From assembly GCA_030549175.1 (NCBI GenBank), contig JAUKUA010000001.1, positions 5,146,001 through 5,210,000 of the forward strand: DNA of 64,000 nt, read 5' to 3'. This stretch comes from Lasiosphaeris hirsuta (Eukaryota > Ascomycota > Sordariomycetes > Sordariales > Lasiosphaeriaceae). Every line of letters begins with the position of its first letter. The first letter of the stretch is position 1. Position numbers and translations under genes: made by a program. Positions 54,250-64,000 of this stretch are shown here, piece after piece. A model generated the notes under the pieces. The model saw nothing but the letters and a program-made list of their open reading frames with translations, made no database searches and was not told the origin of the DNA.

Positions 54250-57200
54250 ATGTATACTATGGCCGCTCTCGACCCTCTGAGGGGCCACACCCCCTCTGAC
54301 ACGACAAGTGCTTCACCTCAAGCTGCTCCCCGGCGCCCGGCCCTCCCACCACCACTCGGGCCTCTCCAAACATACGACCAAACGGACGCCTTCCCCCCAC
54401 TGCCCAACCTGCCCGCCACATACTCGCTACCGAGCCCGAGGGCTGGTCGTTCAAAGTCTCTTGCTATCAAGCGGAAGCCGCTGTCCTCGACTGCCTCGCC
54501 CCTAGCCACGCGATATTCCACGAGGGACTATCTCGAGGCTATTAGCAAGTACCCCCGTCCCGAGCAGCGGTTCTCGAGGTCATGCTCCCTGGATAGCCCA
54601 ACGCTCTATGAGTTTCCCGACCACCGGAGCCTGGTCGCAGCTGGCCTGTTGAAATCTCCCGACTCAGCATCGAGCTCCGAGACCAGCCAACCGTATGTCC
54701 TGACTCGAGATTTTCATAGTCGTCATTTCGGTGGGTAAAATGGTGGCAATATAACTGACGGGCACCCTATTAAACAGATCATCTCCCGAACTCCAGCAGC
54801 CAGTGCAACCCTTAGTTCAGTCCACCGGCACGGGAGAGTCACTGGTACGAAACAGTGCTGGAAGCAACCCTGCAGCCGCTCAAACTACCCACGGCTTCTT
54901 ACACAGCGAAGATCTAAGCGCTGAGACCCTCAGTCTGACCACTCAGGAGTCGAGCCACGACGAAGTCGAGGCCGCTCCGATCGACTCGCCAGAGTCGGGG
55001 GACAAGCGGGCTACCGTTATTAGTACTACCATGTCGGTCTTCACGCGGAAGTCTCCCCCTCCATACCTTACTCTTGGACTCGTCGACACAAACGTACCGG
55101 TTACGACATTTGCCGCCGACCAGGAGAATAGTAATCTTAATAAACCACTGCCAAAATCCCCTTCCTCATCCAACCTCGACACATTCTTTGGCTGGGCTGG
55201 CTCTCCAACATCCACCTCTGTTACCGATTTCTCAGACAGAGGATATTCGCCGTTGCCGTCCCCCTACTCTTTCCACCCGGTGACGATCGTGAACGAGATC
55301 GATGCGCCTTCGGTTTCTTCGAAAGCCTCAACCTACTCAAATGCTGCCGAGGAAAGCCCATTACACTATTCCGAAGAATACACACAGACGCCGTCCGCCG
55401 GCACAAGCTCAGCCTCTTTGGCATACGTCGAGGAGATGGAGGACGAGTTAAAGGCCATAAGCGCCGAATTGGCTTCGTCCATTCGGCGCGAAATGGACTT
55501 AGAGGACCTTGTGGAGAGAATGCAAGAACAAATTAGCAACCCCCAGGCGCCAGGGAAGAGGACAAGCGACTACTTCTCGGATTCGGGTTATAGCTCCGCC
55601 AAATTTAGCGAGTACGATCACGCCAAGGAGGAGATCTCGTTGATTCAACGAAGAGCAGAGCAAGAGAAGGCTCAGCTTCGATTGGAACTTATCGGGAAAC
55701 TCCAGGATGAGCGCTCTCAACGCCGGACACTGAGCCAGCAGCTTCATGAGCTATCGACCAAAGCGGCGCAAGTTGACACCGCTCAGCTGAACAGCGAGGA
55801 CGCGAGCGGTCGGGTCCAAGAGTTGGAAAACACTTGTGAGGATTTACGCAGGAAACTTTGCGAGGAACGGCAGGTCAAGAGCAATTTCGAAGACCTCCTC
55901 GCGGCCCTGAAAGGAGAGCTGCGCAGCGCCTCTAATGAGCGAGACAATCTACGTGATGAGATTGTTCCACAGCTACGGGCACGGGTTGAGGGCTTGGAGG
56001 CCGCAGCGGCCGAGAGCGCAAAATTAGCCTACGACACGTCCAAGATGCAGCAGGAACTCCAGTTGTTGCGATCTGAGAATTCGGAGCTAAAGGAGTCTGT
56101 AACTTCTGCACCCTCTGCGCCCTCTGCACCCCCTAAATCCGCGGGCCTCTCGCGGTCAGCATCTGTTGCGGGCAGCTCTTATAAGAACCGGGCACAGTCT
56201 CTGACGCGGTCCAACACACTTAAGCAGAACGAGCCCCGCGAAATTCTAGCCGAGAGACTCAAAGATGTGGAGGTCCAACGCGACGCTTTGCATAGTGCTT
56301 TGAGGAGCTTGCTTGAGAGACAGGAGTTCCAAAATCGGGAGAACCAGAAGAGAATTCGGCAGCTTGAGATGGAGCGCGACCGCCTCCTTTCTGCATCGCC
56401 GAAGAAAGCAGGCTATGAGAAGGATGTTTCAATGCTCCGTGAGGAGATTAGCACATTGCGACGTCGTGCTGAGGAGGCTCTTGAACAAAAGTATCAAGTC
56501 GAGAAGGGACTCGGCGGGCTGAAGATGGACTTGGACCGCGCCGAGCAGGAAATTGCATCACTGCAGGCGCTTCTTCAAGAGAATGACATCTTGATTCCCG
56601 AGATGCTTGCTCGGTCGAGCAGCATCTCGATTCAGCCTACCGTGCCCGTTACCTCGGATTCGCTAGAGAGGGCTTATAAGGACCTGCAAGTCGCTTACAC
56701 CGAGGCACTGGAGCGGATCAAGAGCCTCGAAGCGAGCACCGGCTCGGATGAAAAGACTCAGCTGGCCATTCAGCGCCTCGAGCAGTCTGTCTCGGTTGCC
56801 ATCTCAGATCGGGACAGTGCCTACAGCGAAGCCAATTCTTACAGGGCTCAGATGGACTCTTTACAAGACGCCGAGAAGAGACACTTCGACGTAGAGCGAG
56901 ATTTGGCGGACCAGTTACGGGAGTCAGCACGTAGAGTGGAGGAGCTTGCCCAGCAGGTGCGCTCTCAGCTCGCGACCAACGCAACTCTGCGTACTCGTCT
57001 TGCCGATACGGTGGCACGGGGTGAAGTCGACCGGCGGATGAATACTGAGCGCATTGCCAGTATGCAAAGCCGCCTGAAGAAGCTTGAAGAGCAGGTTATA
57101 GCGGCACAGACAGGTGCGGAAGAGCGGGTGGCTCGCCACGAGGATGAGCTAGCGAGGCTCAACGAGGCCCACAATATCCAGCTACAACGATTGCGCGATG

Positions 57201-57643
57201 CCTCGGGTGGCCTGCGTAGTCCAAATAGCCCACGACTTTTCCCCCCCAAGTCACCGCTATCACCTATGTTCAGCACTACCAGGAGCGGGGCGGCCGGCCG
57301 GTCCCCCCGGATGTCGTCGCCGCTCCTGACCCCCTACTCCGATCGACCAGGATTCAGGCAATCGAGTACCTCGCCTGTTGACGGCACCACTGGCAGCTTG
57401 ACGGAGCAGGTTGAGACGCTCAAGGGGCGCGTTGCCGAGCTTGAGGGTGCCTTGGCGGCCGCGGACAACGAGATGCAGGAGGTGGTGGGCCGCATGAACA
57501 CGGCCCAGATTGAGGTCATGACGCTCCAGGAGGAGCGCGAGGCGGCCGTACGCGAGACACGTCGGCTCCAGCGCACACTCGAGGAGGAGAGAGTGCGCGT
57601 GTTTGAACAGCGGTTCAGGACCATCACGACAGAGGTCAGGTAG
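54250..57643 (+). CDS. Large coiled-coil protein of unknown function
   Basis: A 1102-residue protein dominated by heptad-repeat coiled coil. Exons 54250-54692 and 54778-57643 are joined by an 85-bp intron (GTATGT...CAG) splitting a Pro codon. Residues 1-360 are Ser/Pro-rich and disordered, with repeated phosphorylatable patches. Coiled coil begins near 363 (YVEEMEDELKAISAELAS) and runs with breaks to about 956; one break holds an Ala-Pro-Ser repeat, and another a SRSASVAGSS patch. A Ser/Pro linker (SPRLFPPKSPLSP) precedes a final coil (about 1022-1102). There are no membrane segments or enzyme motifs. Fungal proteins of this type are often labelled Uso1- or myosin-like only because of coiled-coil content. 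A scaffold or tether role is plausible, not shown. A second in-frame ATG at 54259 has better context (A at -3, G at +4) and may be the true start. Confidence 0.85.
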
Positions 57644-60600
57644 TATCGGCTTGGTGGCGATCTGCCTGTCTTGCCACTACCTTCCTCGGTGAATGTAGTG
57701 AGTGAGTACACTCGGGCTGGTCATTTTTACATGGCATGACCTAGCTTGGATATCGCGCCCGTTTTTTGGTTTTTATCCAACGCATCAAATCGGCGCTTTC
57801 CCGGGTTTGGAATTTTATCTTGGGAGTTCTCAACACAGCATTTCGAGGAGTCAACAAATACCACTGGGTACAGCAAGCAGCACATCATTATTTAATCAGC
57901 CTAAAGCTGTGGTCTTTGCTGTTTCTATTTTTCTTTTTCTTTTTACACACGACATTGCATGACTATACATATGGCTCTGCATAGTGCTGCCATTGTTGGA
58001 TTATCGGGGGCCTAAGCTGGCTTTGGTTTATTGTTGTCCTGTTTTACGAGAGGTTATAATTACTTGCTGTATAATTTGTCAAGCCCGAGATTGGATGAGG
58101 GGATACAGGACAGAGCGGGAGGCAGGCTCCCGAAGAAGGTCAGTTGGACAAATCCGGTTGGAGAGGGAAACAAGTATGGAAGAGTTGGATCATGTAACAT
58201 TCTATCTGTATCAGTTAGCATATTGCTGGAAGAGAGAAAAGGCCACCAAATAGCCACGCCGGAAATGGAAGGGCAAAATCTGCCAACTTGAGGGAGTGCA
58301 CAATAGGGTATTCTGCTCTGATGGTGAGAGCCAGAGATAATGAAACCTGGTTACACCCTTATCCGAAGTGAATTCTATCGACAACCATAACAGAAACAAG
58401 CAGAGTGTTAAGATGCAAGTGTCGGGTGTCGGGGAGCCCGAGTTAGTGCTTGCTGCAACCCCGCCTGCATTGAAAAAAAAGCATTGGAGCTTGTACCCGA
58501 AGCGTCTATCGTCCAAATCCCAGCGACGACAAGAGCGATTTGAGAACTCAGACTGCCTTGGGCTGTTCCCGGGTGGAGAACGGCAGACTTAAAGAGCAGC
58601 GAGCCGGCCGGCACACCGTTTTGCGCTTGCGGGCATGCCGTGATTAGAGGCGGGAATATCAGGTCTCATCAGGTTTTCCGACTGGCTTGGTACCTTGAGT
58701 TTATAACTTGAGCGTGCGTAAACGGCGCAACCGCGGCGCGCATCTTAGTCTACTGGAGTACATGAGGCCTGAGATTGCGAAAAGGACGATCTTTAATCTA
58801 CTCTAGCTGAACTTCTTTCATTGCTTGCTTTTCTCTCTCTTTTCGCGCCCCGGTGGGAAAGAGCGGAAAACCAAAAAAAGAAGGTGGTGGCGCAGCTAGG
58901 ACTACGTGCTTGCAACATGCCTCCTTGGCCATGGAAACGTGATATCCAGAGCGCTATTATAAGAGGCGCATTTTATAACTACAGTCTATGCGAGGTACAG
59001 TCTATGCGAGGCAAAATAGGGGGAGGGGGTTCCAGCCGGAAGATTTTACGAGGGGCGGGAAGGATAGGGGAGGGGTGTCAAGACCGGGTTCTCCAGGAGA
59101 GAAACAATTGGATTTTGATTGACTAACCCCCACAACAGGAACCCCACGGGAGACGCCTGAGGCGTGGTGAAGGCGTCCTGGACCTGGGAAGGGGCCTGGC
59201 CGCTTGCGGCTGATCGCGTCAACGCCAAGATTGAGTGTGCAAAAAGAGTTTCCATCACTCATGCACTAGCATTTGCATGGTGTAGTCCCGTACCTGGATC
59301 GACAAAACCGACGGCAGCCCGTTTTTGCCTATCGGTTTGACAGATGCTTGACACAAGTATTAACAAGGGTTCCCAACAAGGGCATACGGGAAAAGCCCCA
59401 ATAATAACGCAATGTCTTGGATGGGTAGATTGATGCGAGTGCGTGATCGGGCTCGATCTTCAAGATCGACGGGTAACTGCACCATACTCTCGTAGGGCTG
59501 CTTCTCGAGGGTCTGAGGCCGAGTTTGCCCTCGGGGTCATGATAGACGAGAGACTGTGCGGTACAGCAGGGCCCGGCGCTTCTTTTGCGGTTCAGTGGTG
59601 CCCTCCGTACATCATGATTTTCCACGACTGCACCCCTCCATCGCCGTTCCTGGGCCTGTTCCTGGAAACCCCCACACCAGCCCTTTGAAATCCAAAATTG
59701 ACTGACTACTGCATTACACACTAGCGTCTCTAGCAGAACGACACATGGGCTCGGTCCTCTCCCCCCTCTCCGAGAGAAAAGCCATGCATAAGCCATCGTT
59801 TCTGGTACCTTGCGTCCTGGGGCGAGGAAGGGAGACGGCGGGGAGAACCAGGCACGGGGAGACATAGAGACATGTATGTACATACACTACGTAGTACAAC
59901 CCGTCGCTCAGGAGATGCAAGAGAGGCGCCTATGGCCTGCAAAGCCCAAGTCACTTGGGCACGACCTGGAGACACTTCAGTACTCCGATACTAAACCAAC
60001 CGTGACTTGCATGAAGGAGAAACAGGACTAGAAACAGGAGCGGGAACGGAAAGACGGGAACGAGATGGGCACAGGCAGGAAGGGGTTGGTGAGAGAGGAG
60101 AGATAGACCCGATCCGGGCGGCCTACCCCGTACTTGGTGCGCTGCAAAGGACCTGCGCTTGGAAACCTCGGCAAGCATCTTTGAATCCCCCATGTCTTTG
60201 TCACTGTTAGCTTCTTCGCCTCCTTGCCTCCCCGCGTTGGCTCCAGGCTCAGTCGGAACAAGCGGTGATGGACTCATGGCGCTGGCGGCCCTTCTAGTTT
60301 TTCTAGAAGGCAAGGGCGGGCGAAGACCGCGCAGTAGTGCATTCGCTACGTTGAAGTGCTGCGCGTCAAATAAAGTCGTAACGGAGGCTTGGGAATTATT
60401 GCTTTTTGGGGCTGGATTCGAGATCGACGACGCCCAGTCGGCCAGACTCCCCTCCTTTTTCCTCTTTTCGGGGTCGGGTCAGACCAGGGAGATCAGGTCC
60501 CTTGGGCGCGGGTCGAGTGTCTTCCCTCGGAAGTGTGCGTGAGACGGCTTTGCCGTGGCGCAAGAAAAAGAAGGGTCGCGGCATCCGGTTCCATGTTTCC

Positions 60601-62631
60601 ATGTTGCTAAACCTTATCGCTGCAGATGCAAGTGCTTGTAAGCAACAGTAAGTGGTAGTATATGCCTATTCTCTGGCGGTTGTTTGGAGGCTGTTTCGTG
60701 CAGCCATTGTTGACTCTCATCATGTGGGAGCACTCTGTGTGGTGAGAGGTTAGGAAGGCGCAGCGCTCGTGTCGCATGAAGTAGGTAGTCTCTGGAAAGA
60801 CAACTCGCAGTTGCGCTCAGCAGGCTGAGGTAATCAAAGGGCCACCACCACAACGGGCGGGTGACGGGAGCACAGACGGAAAGGCTCGAGCCCCCACTCG
60901 CAAAACGCTGGAAGGTTGCGTTCACCGCAAAACCTGGAAGCCTTCAGCCAATGGCAGTCCACGAGGCTTATCTTTACACCAAAATTTTAGGCACTCCTCG
61001 CACCTCCCTTTGCTGTGGGGTCGAACTCCAATCTCACCCGCCTTTCCCAGTTCTGAGATCCACAATTAACCTCAGACTCGCCGGCCCAAAGCCCCAGACA
61101 CACAGACATTGATTGACATGGGCTGGCAGGGTCCCCCAGTGGTCCCCCCCAGTGGCGCGCTTTTCCAGAACCAACATTGAGTCTCGTCATCTTTTTATTG
61201 CTTTTTCTGTTGCTCTCACTCCCTGTCCGTCGGCACTGGCAGCGAACCAACCCCTCTCTCCCTTCCCCGATGTGATCATGGGCCGTGAGGACCTGGGATT
61301 CTCCTGAACAGAGGGTCGGTCCTGTCAGCTCTTTGGTGCGGATGCGTTCTCCCTTCCCCCCAAATTCATTGGGATCTCATCTACTATCTCGTGGTGCCTG
61401 CCACCCCCAGCGCAACCATCAGTCAGTAACGTTAGTGATGCTTGATCAGGGGATGCATGCTAGTCGTAGTAGTGGTGGTGGTGGTATGTGAAAATGGGAG
61501 GCACTGCCATCCGTCGTGTACTTGTCCTTCTTATCGTCGACACAGTTTCTTACAGTACTTGGCAATCTCCGTTGCTGCCGGGCTGTAGACAATTTGGGAA
61601 GTCTACGAGCGCGGCCGTAGCAGCCGCAGCAGTCGCAGTTGCAATACCTAGGTAGCCGCAAGGGCAGCTGCCTCTCTTGTCCGGTTCCAGCGGTAACCTT
61701 GTGTAGGCAATAAGTAGATTACCGTGCTCGAGTGTAATAATGCCCTGGCTTAACGCGGAGCTCTTGCCGTAAGTGGGCTTCATGGCTCGTCGCATTGAAA
61801 CCCATTTCATAGCACATTTCATGGCCCGTTTCCCATGCTGCGTTCAGTGTCCGCCGCCTGGGCCCTCTCTGAACCGTCTCCCAGTCCAAGCCCTTCTCGC
61901 CGAGGTGCTGTCTCGTTCACATTCCTTTCTCTGCTGCGCATGGAGTGCAAGTGCAACTGAAGCTGCAAATGCAAATGTGGCACCGAGTGCAGCGCATCCA
62001 AGTGTGCTGTGCAGCGTGCAGTCCGCACACATGTATGTACGAAGTACGGACCCGAAGTCTCATCCATCTGACGTCCATGGGTGGCTTAGGGTGTTTCGCT
62101 CGATAAGCCCGATTCCCCCGTGGCCGTGTTGATGATTGGCCCCAAGGTGAAGCCCTCCTTGGCTTGGTGTCCAGAAACGTTATTACCGGCACATGGAACC
62201 AGGCCTCGTCGACCCCGGTCGCCTTGGTCGCCCTCGACTCGAAAGCCTTTTCTACGCTTTCCCTTTCTCGCAGCTTGGAAACGGGTGTGAGTGGTGCCAT
62301 CCCACGCCGCCCTAGCTTCCCTACTAGCTACACGCCTGGTCTTGCCTCCCGCCTGAGGTCTTTACATGGTCGCCGTCTCCCACTTCCATCCTCTCGTGTT
62401 TTTCCTCACACTCCCCAAAGCGACCTGCCGAACAGTAACCTAGGAGGACGGGCCACCACGCCAAAAACATCATCGCCAAATCCCACTTCCCTCCCACCCT
62501 GGATCCAACCTTTTGGTCAAGAGCAGCCGTATTACTCGATCACCACAGCTTCGGTCTGACGCCGCCGCCTATCTATCTGTTCATCCAGCCTTGTCACCCT
62601 TTATCGACGCGCCCCGCTTGATTCGCCCATC
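57644..62631. other. Very long intergenic region (5.0 kb) upstream of ammonium transporter
   Basis: No supportable gene. It contains the 16-bp tandem duplication at 58981 and, in its last 2 kb, several HGATAR sequences: AGATAAG on the minus strand at 60967, CGATAAG on the minus strand at 60613 and 61530, CGATAAG on the plus strand at 62101, and CGATAA on the minus strand at 62601. These are the core of AreA/NIT2 GATA-factor sites that control nitrogen genes, but the number is about what chance gives. Pyrimidine-rich sequence from about 62.2 kb fits the transporter's leader. Confidence 0.4.
58981..59012. repeat. Tandem duplication, 2 x 16 bp
   Basis: Two adjacent copies of ACAGTCTATGCGAGGY, differing only in the last base. 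Seen directly; likely a local replication duplication. Confidence 0.9.
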
Positions 62632-64000
62632 ATGTCCGAGGCAGATCTCAACCACCTCGACTACATTGTCCTGGTGCCTTTCAACGGCACTGAGGGCACA
62701 GGAGGAGATCCGCTTTCCCAGGACCTCAACATTTGGTACCAGGTAGGCAACACCCTCGTCCTTCTGCGGCGAGTCGAGCTCTCGAAGGCTGGCGCGAGGC
62801 ACTAACACTGCATTCCTCGGCACAGTCTGGCGATATAGGATGGATGATCACGTCGACTGCCCTCGTTCTCCTCATGATTCCCGGTGTCGGGTAAGTTGTG
62901 CCACTGAGAGAACGAAACGAGTCGCATTGTTCTGACTAGTCTCATCAGTTTCTTTTATTCTGGTCTGGCGCGGAGAAAGTCGGCCCTGTCTCTAATCTGG
63001 CTCTCTGTCATGGCCACGGCCGTTACGACCTTCCAGTGGTTCTTCTGGGGCTACTCACTCACATTTTCACACACGGCCGGTCCATTTATAGGAGACCTTG
63101 CCAATTTTGGATTTAGAGGAGTCCTTGCTCACCCTTCGGTGGGCTCCACCCACATCCCGGATCTCCTTTTCGCCATCTACCAGGGCATGTTCTCGGCCAT
63201 CACCGTAGCCCTCGCCACCGGCGCCGTGGCCGAACGCGGCAGAGTTCTACCCTGCGTTATCTTCATGTTTATCTGGGCCACCGTTATTTACGATCCCATC
63301 GCCTGCTGGACCTGGAATGTTAGCGGGTGGTCGAACAAAATGGGCGGCTTGGATTTTGCCGGAGGCACTCCCGTGCATATTGCTTCAGGTGCTGCTGCCC
63401 TTTCATACTCGATGATGCTGGGCAAGCGCCGAGGCCACGGAACCCACGAGCTTAACTACCGCCCTCATAATGTCACGCACATTGTCATTGGTACCGTCTT
63501 TCTCTGGGTCGGATGGTTTGGTTTCAACGCCGGTTCGGCACTGGCCGCCAACATGAGGGCTATTATGGCCGCCGTGGTCACTAACCTTGCTGCCTGCGTT
63601 GGTGGTATTACCTGGTGTGTCCTAGATTACAGGCTGGAGCGGAAGTGGTCGACCGTCGGCTTCTGCTCCGGTGTCGTTGCTGGCCTTGTTGCCATCACCC
63701 CAGGTTCTGGTACGTATGGAACGCGTCCATGTCTGAAGTATGCACGCTAACTCGAGCGAAGGTTATGTTCCTGTCTGGTCTGCCGTTATTTACGGCGTTC
63801 TGGGTGCTGGATTTGCCAACTATGCCACCAAGCTCAAGTTCATTTTGCGCATCGATGATGCCCTGGACATCTTTGCCGTTCACGGTATTGGCGGCCTAGT
63901 CGGTAATATCCTCACGGCTTTTTTCGCCACTAACTACATCGCGCACTTGGATAACGTATCAACGATAAACGGCGGCTGGCTCGACCACAACTGGATCCAG
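62632..64000 (+). CDS. Ammonium transporter (Mep/Amt family), 3' truncated
   Basis: The first 392 residues of a plasma-membrane ammonium transporter of the Mep/Amt/Rh family; about 480-500 are usual, so the end lies beyond the window. Exons: 62632-62742, 62826-62890, 62949-63709 and 63762-64000, all in phase with 51-83 bp introns. The N-terminus is extracellular-type with an NGT sequon, followed by hydrophobic helices from about residue 42. The signature LDFAGGTPVHI gives Asp194, equivalent to AmtB Asp160, and His202, equivalent to His168. AVHGIGGLVGN gives His353, equivalent to His318. A His at both twin-His positions is the Mep2-like state; yeast Mep1/Mep3 carry Glu at the first. GWFGFNAGSA is also present. 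Nitrogen-repression control by a GATA factor is expected from the family, not demonstrated here. Confidence 0.95.

Noticed and set aside
59329..59883. 184-codon minus-strand frame
   Set aside because: No signal peptide or domain; composition typical of random frames, and nothing adjacent extends it.
60600..62631. GATA-factor (AreA/NIT2) site cluster before the ammonium transporter
   Set aside because: Five HGATAR cores in 2 kb is close to chance expectation (about one per 340 bp on two strands), so no cluster is claimed.
1..64000. CRISPR arrays, insertion sequences, 5S rRNA or intact transposons
   Set aside because: No spaced direct repeats, terminal repeats with transposase or reverse transcriptase motifs, or 5S-like sequence were seen; the genome is eukaryotic.

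Overview
This window is a gene-dense stretch of nuclear chromosome from a filamentous ascomycete, most likely a Sordariomycete. The evidence is moderate GC, about eighteen protein-coding genes on both strands, short introns (mostly 49-70 bp, GT...AG, often with a CTAAC/CTGAC-like branch site), and housekeeping proteins that read like Neurospora/Magnaporthe-group orthologues. I see no operons, CRISPR, insertion sequences or virus-like genes. Both ends cut genes: the window opens inside a P-type Ca2+-ATPase and closes inside an ammonium transporter.

Left part (1-16 kb): SERCA-type Ca2+-ATPase (partial), proteasome beta-3 subunit PUP3, a TUG/UBX4-type UBX protein, ribosomal protein eL36, a small cysteine-containing secreted protein, a secreted class-3 lipase and a 14-3-3 protein. 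Centre (16-36 kb): a disordered fungal protein, a synaptojanin-type SAC1 plus 5-phosphatase enzyme, the U1 snRNP factor PRP39, cytochrome c peroxidase, the F1-ATPase assembly factor ATP11, a peroxisomal 4-coumarate-CoA-ligase-like enzyme and a tRNA-Cys(GCA) with a 16-nt intron. Right part (37-64 kb): a cysteine-free small secreted protein, a 1299-residue VPS9-ankyrin-PX-BAR protein resembling yeast Vrl1/VARP, a nuclear-looking fungal protein, a large coiled-coil protein and the ammonium transporter. The last three genes are separated by intergenic regions of about 5.1, 4.1 and 5.0 kb, far larger than elsewhere. The first of these holds a possible decayed membrane-protein gene.

The genes do not form a pathway or biosynthetic cluster; the order looks like ordinary chromosomal synteny. 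Themes recur by chance: membrane traffic and phosphoinositides (synaptojanin, Vrl1-like), protein quality control (PUP3, UBX), mitochondria (CCP1, ATP11) and secretion (lipase, two small secreted proteins). I found no convincing undescribed system. The best leads are the small secreted proteins, the Vrl1-like protein, very small coding exons (3, 8, 8 and 12 nt), the decayed frame at 45.3-46.1 kb and a possible intronic snoRNA in the eL36 gene. Exon borders were placed by hand from reading frame, splice signals and remembered family sequence. No database search was possible.
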